The notes under the pieces are model-generated. The model did no database searches. It worked only from the letters and a program-made list of their open reading frames with translations, and was not told the DNA's origin. DNA of 45,709 nt from a virus. The DNA lies in the IMG/VR virus record IMGVR_UViG_3300043803_001976, positions 1 through 45,709 of that record; one strand, written 5' to 3'. The translations under genes and the position numbers were made by a program. Of the stretch, positions 38,939 through 45,709 are shown piece after piece. Within the stretch, counting starts at the first letter, position 1. Every line of letters begins with the position of its first letter.

Positions 38939-39544
38939 ATGAGCACCACATTCCCGTTCATCCCGCGTCTGGATCGGCGGGTACTGCTTGCCGGAACCTA
39001 CCACGACGGCTCGACTCGGTGGACCCTTCCGTCCTTTGATCCTTCGCTGGACACGATCGTGCTGTCCGACGCGTTCGGCGAGGATGCGGGCAAGGTGTTC
39101 ATTCCGACCGCGTCTCTCGGGAGCGAGGTTCGGCTCACCGGCGACTGGACCGCGGGCCTTGTGCTGATCGGCAGGCGGTTCCAGGCGTATCTGACGCCGA
39201 CGCGACCGTTCGCACGCGACCGCCAAGGGTCCGCGATGGTTCGGGGACACACGACCATCATGAGCCTTCGCGTGAGCCACGAACGCACGAACGCGTACAC
39301 GATCCGGACGACGCCGCACGCGCCGCCGCTTCGCGCGTCCCGGACGAAATCGTTCCTTGGGACCGCGGTTTACAGCGAGACGGCCGGCCTCACGGACCGA
39401 GCGATGCCGAACCATTTGACCGCCCGCCACACGGGGCGAGCTGACAAATGTGTCATTCGGATCGAGAATGAAACGCCGTTTCCGATGACAATTGTGTCAC
39501 TCGATTGGGAGCTTGACCATAGCAGCCAGGAGGGCGGGCAATGA
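38939..39544 (+). CDS. Nozzle C-terminal-like protein, split from tail tubular protein B (201 residues)
   Basis: ATG 38939 lies two bases after the stop of the nozzle gene and in a different frame. The chain contains VLIGRRFQAYLTPTRPF and ends with VIRIENETPFPMTIVSLDWELDH, which resembles the end of gp12-type proteins (a strand pair followed by PLPFTVLALxxE). It appears to be the nozzle C-terminal domain encoded separately. Two dispersed dyads lie within (39442, 39486). Confidence 0.6.
   Translation: MSTTFPFIPRLDRRVLLAGTYHDGSTRWTLPSFDPSLDTIVLSDAFGEDAGKVFIPTASLGSEVRLTGDWTAGLVLIGRRFQAYLTPTRPFARDRQGSAMVRGHTTIMSLRVSHERTNAYTIRTTPHAPPLRASRTKSFLGTAVYSETAGLTDRAMPNHLTARHTGRADKCVIRIENETPFPMTIVSLDWELDHSSQEGGQ
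39442..39499. repeat. Pair of dispersed dyads in the nozzle-like gene
   Basis: TGACAAATGTGTCA (39442-39455) and TGACAATTGTGTCA (39486-39499) are 44 bp apart, about four helical turns. They sit in two different reading frames, so codon use does not explain them. Confidence 0.75.
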
Positions 39545-40095
39545 GCTTTGATCCGTTCACTCTGGCTGCGGCCACGACGGTTGCGGGCACCGCGAGCGGG
39601 GCATTCTCGTCAATGTCCGGGAACAGTGCCGTCGCGGGCGGCATCGCCAGCGCGAACGATTCGGCGAATGCCTCGCTTTCGCAGCTCGCGTCGAGCGCGG
39701 CCCTCGAGCGGCGCCGGCAGGTTTCCGACGCGGAGAAGATCCTTGGCCGAATCCGCGTGGCTCGGAGCGAATCGGGGAACACCCTCGAGTCCCAAGAGCG
39801 GCAGACGATGATCGACGCGGCGACGAACGTTGCCACGATCAACACGAACCTGTCCAACAACCGTGCCAGGGTGATCAGCGAGCGAGACGCGGCGGTGGCT
39901 CGACTCCGCTCGCAGCGATCGAACCCGCTTGTCGCCGGCCTGCTTGGCGGGCTGGAGGGCTTGTCGACCGGGCTTTCTCTGGGTTCCGGGTTGACTTCGC
40001 TCGGTGCGTTCGGTCCCGCTCTGACCGCCGCGGAGAAGTCCTCGGCCTTGCTCGCGGGCGAAGCCGCCGCACAATTCCTGACAGGGGTGCCATAA
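39541..40095 (+). CDS. Internal virion protein, T7 gp14-like
   Basis: A 184-residue protein, close to T7 gp14 (196). It overlaps the previous stop (ATGA). It starts with a hydrophobic, Ala/Gly-rich segment, has a helical centre, then a second Gly/Leu-rich segment (LLGGLEGLSTGLSLGSGL). In T7 the protein forms the outer-membrane pore of the ejected core. The gene order 14-15-16 is kept. Confidence 0.8.
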   Translation: MSFDPFTLAAATTVAGTASGAFSSMSGNSAVAGGIASANDSANASLSQLASSAALERRRQVSDAEKILGRIRVARSESGNTLESQERQTMIDAATNVATINTNLSNNRARVISERDAAVARLRSQRSNPLVAGLLGGLEGLSTGLSLGSGLTSLGAFGPALTAAEKSSALLAGEAAAQFLTGVP

Positions 40096-42522
40096 ATGAG
40101 CCGATTCGAAAGGAACACCGTTGCGGCGATTCCTGAGCTGGGTCGCGTGGGGCTTGAGACGCCGGGCCGGGCTGTGGTCCTTCCGGAAGTGGGCGAGGCG
40201 GCACGTCTGGCTGACTCACTCGCGGCGTCACTCGGTATGGCGGAGAGGGCGACGACACAGATAGTGGCAGCGGATGAGCAGGAGCGGGTTGCCCTTCGCG
40301 GCACCGCGGCCAAGGCCGCGGCCGGGCTGCTTCCGCAGATTCGCCAAGAGATCGACTCGGGCCAACACGGCGACAACGCGTTTCTCATCGAGAGCGACGA
40401 CTCGGCGATCACGTCGCTTGCGGAGAACATCGCTCGCTCCCGGTCGGGCGTGGAGAATCCGGAGTACACGCAGGCGTTCGTCGACTCCCTCAAGCCCGCG
40501 GTCGCCGAGGCGCTGTTCTCGAAGAAGCGAACGGCGTCCGGAGAGAACAACGCCGCGCTCGCGCAGACGATCAGTGATGCCGCGGTTGTCGCCAAGGACG
40601 AAGCATCGCTCACCGCCGCGTATGACGCGTACATGAAGATCCCGGGCGCGACGCCGGAGATGGCTGCCCAGGGGGTCGGGCTTGCCGCGCTCAATGCCGC
40701 GGCGATCACGCCAGGGGGCGAGGCTCAGTTCGAGATGGTGCGGAAGTGGCTTGGGCCGCGGTACGCCGCCGAGCAGCGGAAGGCCGCGGTCGCGATGAGC
40801 AGGACCAGCTCGGAAGCCCAAAGCAATGCGTGGGACGCGAGCCAAGAATCGATCATTGCGATGGTGAACGCCGGCCAGCCGGCCGAAGCGATCACCGCGT
40901 CGATCGACGAAATGGTGAAGACCGGGCGTCTCAGCCAGCAGCGGGCACTGACGCTCCGCGGCGCCGTGGGCCAGCGAGAGGCACAGGCCCGCGCACAGGC
41001 CGAGAAGGGCGTCGTCGACTTCGTGAACCAGCTCGCGCTCGGCCGCGACTTTGACGTGGCGATTGACCACGCGGACACCGCGCTGAGGAACGGGCAGATC
41101 GACGGCACGACACACGCGTCTCTTGTGTCGAACGTGCAGGCCCGCCGGTCTTCTTCGCTGTACGACTTCTACCTCGGCGAGATCATGCAGTCCGGCGCGC
41201 CCGACGAAAGGCTTCGGTCCACCATTCTCCGGGACGCCGCAGGCCGGCCGGGCGAGCCGCGGGTGCTTGATCCGCAGCAGGCGGCATCGCTGTTGAGCAC
41301 GATGGACACCGTCGCGGCAAGGGCGACGCGGCAGCAGGCGGAGGCACAGAAGGGGCTGATCGTTCAGCAGCAAATGGACCGCGCCGAGGAGATCAGCAGG
41401 GCCGGCATGGACGGCGGGCTGGCTCTGTCGATCGCCATCCCGAAGAATCAGCGGTTCTCGCTCGTAGATGGTTCATTCTTTGATCTTGAACGAGACACCA
41501 TAATCGACGCCAAGCGACAATCGGCGTTCGAGGGCTTCGTTCGCGAGCGGCTCCCCCAGGGAGTTGAGCCGACCGGCGAGATGATCCAGCGAGCAACGAT
41601 CGAGGCCCTTCCCGACATGATCCAGTGGACCGCGCGGCACGGGGTCGACGTCCCAGAGTGGCCGCAGACGTTCAAGGTGGGGGCGTCGATGACCGCGGAA
41701 GAGTTGGCAAGCCCGACAGGTCGCGGTGCCGCGATGCGAGCCATGACGCTGTACCGCGCGATGAAGGCGACGAACCGCTCGGTGCTCGCTGCGTCGATGC
41801 CGGCCGAGGCCCGTGAGTTTTGGTCGATGGTCGATGCCCGACTCGGCGAGTCTCGGACGATCGCGGGCGACCAGGGCGCTCAGGACGACGTCGTGAACGC
41901 CATGCTTCGCGTTCGGGAGTTGATGGACAACGACAATTTCGACGCGATCAAGGGCAGTGCGGCGGGGTCCATTCGAGAGAAAGAGGTTCGCCAATTGATC
42001 ACCTCATCCACGATTGGCACGCCGTCAAACCTCGGGCAGATCATCGGCACGATCCAATTCACCGCTGCCACCAAAGCGATGTTCAGTGGCGACCCGACCG
42101 CAGCAATCAAATCGGCCATCGAGGACTTCAAGGCTTCTCACGTCGAGGCGAACGGCGTCATGGTCCCGCTTGGGATGCGAGGCATTCCGCAGTCTGTTCG
42201 AACGTGGATGCCCACGCTCAGCCGAGAGATCATCGAGGACTACGTCAGGACCAAGGGCGCGAAGCAGGGGTACGACGTTGACGACCTCACGATCACCGCC
42301 AGCGAGGCGACCGGCTTCTTCTACATCACCGAGAAGGCGACCGGGGCGTACGCACGATCCACGGAGCCCGGAGACGCCAGGGCCATCCAGTTCTCCGCCC
42401 AAGAGCTTGACGCCAAGGGACGCGACTTGATCAAGCGGGGCATCATGAACGCGGTCGGAACCCGCATCCGCGTGCCCCTCAACCCGACATTCACGAGCCC
42501 CGGCGCGGTGATGCCGCGATGA
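40096..42522 (+). CDS. Internal virion protein, T7 gp15-like
   Basis: An 808-residue protein (T7 gp15 has 747). ATG 40096 follows the gp14-like stop directly. The chain is almost wholly helical with Ala/Glu/Arg/Gln-rich repeats, as expected for the periplasmic tube of the ejection apparatus. The C-terminal part has a more compact strand-containing domain (TASEATGFFYITEKATGAY). Confidence 0.82.
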   Translation: MSRFERNTVAAIPELGRVGLETPGRAVVLPEVGEAARLADSLAASLGMAERATTQIVAADEQERVALRGTAAKAAAGLLPQIRQEIDSGQHGDNAFLIESDDSAITSLAENIARSRSGVENPEYTQAFVDSLKPAVAEALFSKKRTASGENNAALAQTISDAAVVAKDEASLTAAYDAYMKIPGATPEMAAQGVGLAALNAAAITPGGEAQFEMVRKWLGPRYAAEQRKAAVAMSRTSSEAQSNAWDASQESIIAMVNAGQPAEAITASIDEMVKTGRLSQQRALTLRGAVGQREAQARAQAEKGVVDFVNQLALGRDFDVAIDHADTALRNGQIDGTTHASLVSNVQARRSSSLYDFYLGEIMQSGAPDERLRSTILRDAAGRPGEPRVLDPQQAASLLSTMDTVAARATRQQAEAQKGLIVQQQMDRAEEISRAGMDGGLALSIAIPKNQRFSLVDGSFFDLERDTIIDAKRQSAFEGFVRERLPQGVEPTGEMIQRATIEALPDMIQWTARHGVDVPEWPQTFKVGASMTAEELASPTGRGAAMRAMTLYRAMKATNRSVLAASMPAEAREFWSMVDARLGESRTIAGDQGAQDDVVNAMLRVRELMDNDNFDAIKGSAAGSIREKEVRQLITSSTIGTPSNLGQIIGTIQFTAATKAMFSGDPTAAIKSAIEDFKASHVEANGVMVPLGMRGIPQSVRTWMPTLSREIIEDYVRTKGAKQGYDVDDLTITASEATGFFYITEKATGAYARSTEPGDARAIQFSAQELDAKGRDLIKRGIMNAVGTRIRVPLNPTFTSPGAVMPR

Positions 42523-42535
42523 ACGAAGGAACCCC

Positions 42536-45500
42536 ATGAGCAGACTCACACGCACCAGCCCGCTTCTGCCGATCGGTGCCGCGGACCTTGTCGACGCAGA
42601 CCAACGCGCAGAGGCGTTCGCCCAAGACCAGAGCATCTGGGAGGCGAACCGGACTTCGTTCGGGGCGGGCATGAGCGGCTTTACCACGATGGAGCTTGGC
42701 CGCAACATCGCCAGCTCGCTCTACGCGGTCGACCCCAACTGGGAGCTGACGGACGTCGATCTCAAGGGCGTCACGGACGGGATTGACCCGGACTTGTGGC
42801 AGTTCTACGACGACGCCAAGAGCTACAAGCACCTGCTCTACATCTACGGCCGGAATCAAGCCGTGATGGACAAGCGGCGAACGCTCGCCGAGAACGGCAT
42901 CCGTGGGTTCGGCGGCCAGCTTGCCGCGGGACTGCTTGATCCCGGCATGCTCGCCGCGGGCGCTGCCACTGGCGGGCTTGCCGGGTACATCCGCGGCACC
43001 GGCGTGGCGGCGTCGGCAATGCGGATTGGTGTTGGCGCCGCGGCCGGCGGCGTTCCCCAAGGTGCTCTCACGGCGTTCCAGAGTTCGGCAGACCCGTCGA
43101 TCAGCGGCAAAGAGGTCGCCAAGTCTTTCATCGGCGGTGCGATGTTCGGTGGCGTCTCCGTCGGGACCGCCACGCTTGGCCGCGGGACGCGGTTCCTCGC
43201 CGGCGCCGCGGGACAGGCCGCGGGTCCGGCGGCGATCGACTACGCGACCGGGACGCCGCTTCCTGACGCGATGCTCGAGCTTGGAACCAATCTCATCTTC
43301 GGCGGGGTGTTCAACTCGCTCCATTCCTCCGCCGCGATGAAGGTGGCGGAGCTGCCGCCCGACGCACCTGTCGTGCCCGACAGCCCCGCGCCGACCAAGC
43401 CGCCGTACGACCCGTACACCGGGATGTCAGAGCTTGATCGGCTGCTTCACAAAGAAGACTTGTCTCGGCTTGGCTTGTCGATCGACAAGAGCACGGCAAT
43501 GGTGCCGCCGACCAATCCTGGCCGCGACACTCCGCAGATCCAGACTCTCGACGACATCCTTGCCGCTCCGGTCATTTCCGATCTCGACCAACTACTCTCG
43601 CGCCCTGTCGCCAAATCGCCGCCGTTGCCAAGCAAAGCGGCAAGAGAGTCTTGGGCAAGCGACCTGTCCGAAAGGCTCAGTGTCGCACTTAGTCGTCTTC
43701 CAGACCTCGCCGGAGAGTCACGCGCAGACGCCGAAACCGCGGCCGGATTGGCGCGTGCTGCGGCGGATCCGCTCACCGCACTCCAGAACGCTTTGCGATC
43801 AGAGGAGTTCACGGATCTGCAGATCCTTTTGGCAAGGCAGGATGTTCAGGACTTGATCGAGCTGGACAAGAGCACGGCAATGGTGCCGCCGACCAATCCT
43901 GGCCGGGACGCCCCGCAGATCCAGACCCTTGACGACATCCTCACCTCGCCTCCACAGAACCCCGATGGCGCCGCCTTGCTTTCCGGCTTGCTCGAAGGCC
44001 GCTTCACGACCGACCCGATCACTCCCGCGGCGATTCAGAAGATGAAGCCCGAGCGCCGCAAGCGACTCGCGAAGGCGACCGTTGCCGCGGCGGCGGCGAA
44101 GCCCGGCGGCGTTGATCGGTTGGTCAAGGCGATCGAGAAGGAGGCTGCGACCAAGGCTATTGCCGCGACGTTTGACAACGCGGGCCGCGCGATGGTCGGC
44201 GATGCCGTCGTTGAGGCTGCCGCGGCCGAGGGGCGAGAGCTGACGCCTGCGGAGAAGATCAGGCACGCCGAGTCTGTGGACGATGCCAAGGTCGAAAGCC
44301 GCGTGTCTGCGGCCCTTGAGGCTGTCGGATCCACCACGCCCAAGCCCGCGGCGGTCGAGAAGCCGGCCGATCCGCCGATCCCTCAGCCCGAGTCCACGTT
44401 CCGCGCGTACCGCTTCACGCGGAACGGGCTCTTTGATCGGCTTGCTGAATTGCGAGCCGAAAGCCCTCAGAACAAGGACGCCGAGGTTCTGGCAGACTTG
44501 GCGTTCAGTGGTGGCAGCGAGGAGAACATCAAGGGTGGCGACCGAAGCAACTCGATCACCAAGGCGAGCGGAAGCCCGTTTGTGTGGAAGGCCGGCAAAG
44601 ATGGCCGGTTGCCGGAAGAAGTTCGGCAGATGTTTGAGGGGACACCGTTCTACAAGCATTTCCGCGTTGCCAAGCCCGGAGAGGTCGCGGGCGGCGAAGA
44701 GTTCATGTTTAGTGCCGGCCCAGAGGGCTTTGTCCGGCTCATCAACGATCGGTACGGCGCGGAGGTGAATCGGTGGGACGCTGATTTCCGCAGGGATTTG
44801 ATGGCGTGGGCTAAGGACAAAGTCCACGGCAACCCCGAGGCCCTGTTCATCGCCCAGATTCTCGACAACCTCTCGGAGTCCAAGGCCAAGGTCTTCGACA
44901 AGAACGTCGCATTCGCGGCAGCGGACGACATCCAGCCGGGGCACGAGTTCAAGATCAGCGACACCCTCTACCGCGTCATCGAGGACGAGGACGGCGCCAA
45001 GCTCATCGTCGACGGGCCGGGCTTTGAGCCCGTGGAAGCGTCCGCGCTTGCGCTCATCCCGTACGACCGCGGATCGCTGCGGCCGACGCAGATCAGCGAC
45101 AACCCGTTTGCCGACGTTCCGGACATCTCCCCGCTCAGTGCGGCCGAGGCCACCAAGCTCGAGGGCGTGTACGGCAGCGCCGAGTTCGTCGCCCTGGTTG
45201 ATCCCGTCGAAGCCCGACGCGTTCTGGCCGAGATCGAAGCGGGCTCGCCGCGGGTGCCTTCGGCGGAAGATGCTGCCCACAAAAAGTGGCTCTCCGAGCA
45301 AGTTCGTGACGAGGCCGGCGAAACAGGCGACATGGTTGACGATCCGCCCGCAAGCGATGAGGCAAGCAGGCTCGATCGCATGCTTGACGAAGGGCTTGTT
45401 GAGGGTGAGGCAGACGACATCGGAAAGCAGGTCGACAACATTCTCGCGGGCAACACTGGCCCCTTTGAGCAGCTCAAGACCATGGCGGGCAAGAATCCCG

Positions 45501-45709
45501 GCGGCTGGCAGGCCAAAGAGGTCTTGGCGATCGAGGCGGAGATTGCTCGCCGAGGGGGCAAAGTGCCCAAGCCGTCCACCGCCAAGAAGCTGATCGGCGC
45601 CGCGGACAAGGTCATCGCCAAGGCCAAGGCCAACAAAGCACAGCGGGCCAAGGACATCGCCGAGGCGAAGAAGAAAGCCAAGCCGGGGCAGCGGCTTGGC
45701 ATCGACGAG
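42536..45709 (+). CDS. Large internal virion protein, T7 gp16-like, N-terminal part (continues at base 125)
   Basis: ATG 42536 behind GAAGGA. 1058 codons lie before the window end and the gene continues at base 125 to stop at 2779. The N-terminal 110 residues are polar and helical, then a long Ala/Gly-rich, partly hydrophobic stretch (about 118-250) could contact membrane. A duplicated segment of 26 residues lies at 317-342 and 444-469. Between about 610 and 780 is a compact region with an FRAYRFTRNGLFDRL start. The Lys/Ala-rich section near 1020-1055 is where the terminal overlap falls. I see no lytic transglycosylase signature. Confidence 0.8.
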   Translation, partial: MSRLTRTSPLLPIGAADLVDADQRAEAFAQDQSIWEANRTSFGAGMSGFTTMELGRNIASSLYAVDPNWELTDVDLKGVTDGIDPDLWQFYDDAKSYKHLLYIYGRNQAVMDKRRTLAENGIRGFGGQLAAGLLDPGMLAAGAATGGLAGYIRGTGVAASAMRIGVGAAAGGVPQGALTAFQSSADPSISGKEVAKSFIGGAMFGGVSVGTATLGRGTRFLAGAAGQAAGPAAIDYATGTPLPDAMLELGTNLIFGGVFNSLHSSAAMKVAELPPDAPVVPDSPAPTKPPYDPYTGMSELDRLLHKEDLSRLGLSIDKSTAMVPPTNPGRDTPQIQTLDDILAAPVISDLDQLLSRPVAKSPPLPSKAARESWASDLSERLSVALSRLPDLAGESRADAETAAGLARAAADPLTALQNALRSEEFTDLQILLARQDVQDLIELDKSTAMVPPTNPGRDAPQIQTLDDILTSPPQNPDGAALLSGLLEGRFTTDPITPAAIQKMKPERRKRLAKATVAAAAAKPGGVDRLVKAIEKEAATKAIAATFDNAGRAMVGDAVVEAAAAEGRELTPAEKIRHAESVDDAKVESRVSAALEAVGSTTPKPAAVEKPADPPIPQPESTFRAYRFTRNGLFDRLAELRAESPQNKDAEVLADLAFSGGSEENIKGGDRSNSITKASGSPFVWKAGKDGRLPEEVRQMFEGTPFYKHFRVAKPGEVAGGEEFMFSAGPEGFVRLINDRYGAEVNRWDADFRRDLMAWAKDKVHGNPEALFIAQILDNLSESKAKVFDKNVAFAAADDIQPGHEFKISDTLYRVIEDEDGAKLIVDGPGFEPVEASALALIPYDRGSLRPTQISDNPFADVPDISPLSAAEATKLEGVYGSAEFVALVDPVEARRVLAEIEAGSPRVPSAEDAAHKKWLSEQVRDEAGETGDMVDDPPASDEASRLDRMLDEGLVEGEADDIGKQVDNILAGNTGPFEQLKTMAGKNPGGWQAKEVLAIEAEIARRGGKVPKPSTAKKLIGAADKVIAKAKANKAQRAKDIAEAKKKAKPGQRLGIDE
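43484..43942 (+). repeat. 78-bp direct repeat inside the gp16-like gene (43484-43561 and 43865-43942)
   Basis: The two copies encode the same segment, DKSTAMVPPTNPGRD and onward, with a few changes. They are 381 bases apart (127 codons), so the frame is kept. This is a recent in-frame duplication and could recombine to delete 127 residues. Confidence 0.9.
45586..45709. repeat. Terminal overlap, copy 2 (identical to 1-124)
   Basis: Identical to the first 124 bases and in the same reading frame. Remove one copy to obtain the circular map of 45,585 bp. Confidence 0.95.

Noticed and set aside
38900-38945. Programmed frameshift joining the two nozzle parts
   Set aside because: No slippery sequence is visible, and the second part has its own ATG two bases after the stop.
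24100-42500. T7-like 23-bp promoters for the phage polymerase
   Set aside because: I compared the late gaps by eye and found no shared sequence resembling the T7 promoter; the promoter of this polymerase stays unknown.

Overview
The window is a complete bacteriophage genome closed into a circle. The last 124 bases repeat the first 124, and one very long gene runs off the right end and continues in frame from the left end, so the unique length is 45,585 bp. The DNA is GC-rich (roughly two thirds by eye), tightly packed with ATGA/GTGA overlaps, and almost entirely + strand. Conserved genes place it with T7-like (autographivirus-type) podoviruses: a single-subunit RNA polymerase, a T7-sized portal, scaffold, capsid, two tail tubular proteins, three internal virion proteins and a T7-type large terminase in nearly T7 order. 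The host cannot be named; signal peptides, a lipobox, AAGGAG ribosome sites and sigma70-type promoters point to an ordinary GC-rich bacterium.

Layout: 42536-45709 plus 1-2779 encode one 1942-residue internal virion protein. 2896-6979 holds a CAU tRNA, a putative small terminase, a sigma-factor-like gene, the large terminase and a cytosine-methylase-like gene. 6980-7724 is non-coding with short tandem repeats and the main left promoter; by synteny with T7 the physical ends may lie here. 7725-14853 is an accessory early operon (MoxR-like ATPase with partner protein, small acidic proteins, an adenine methylase, a ribbon-helix-helix (RHH) protein, tyrosine integrase). 14852-15587 holds attP (the 3' half of a tRNA-Gly), a terminator, a two-gene minus-strand operon and a divergent switch. 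15588-24071 encodes a second RHH protein, RecE-like exonuclease, ERF annealase, ParB-like protein, tRNA-Gln, SF2 helicase, small DNA-binding proteins, a nuclease and the RNA polymerase. 24084-42522 is the head, fibre/esterase, lysis-like and tail region.

The gene set describes a temperate T7-like phage that lacks a recognisable DNA polymerase and instead carries annealing-recombination genes. Transcription appears layered: host sigma70 promoters at the switch and at 7.65 kb, the phage RNA polymerase, and a phage sigma-like protein between the terminase genes.

Most unusual signals: (1) a family of structured leaders in the gaps of the 7.7-12.5 kb operon, each right after a stop codon and before AAGGAG, with a GNRA-capped hairpin and a second hairpin with an invariant ATGCC loop, stems changing in compensating ways; (2) about 20 dispersed copies of a dyad TGRCACAWTTGYCA in genes and gaps, on both strands and in different frames; (3) a compact lysogeny switch of two divergent RHH proteins whose GATATC sites also flank the left early promoter; (4) three virion-region proteins with export signals, one an SGNH-type esterase.
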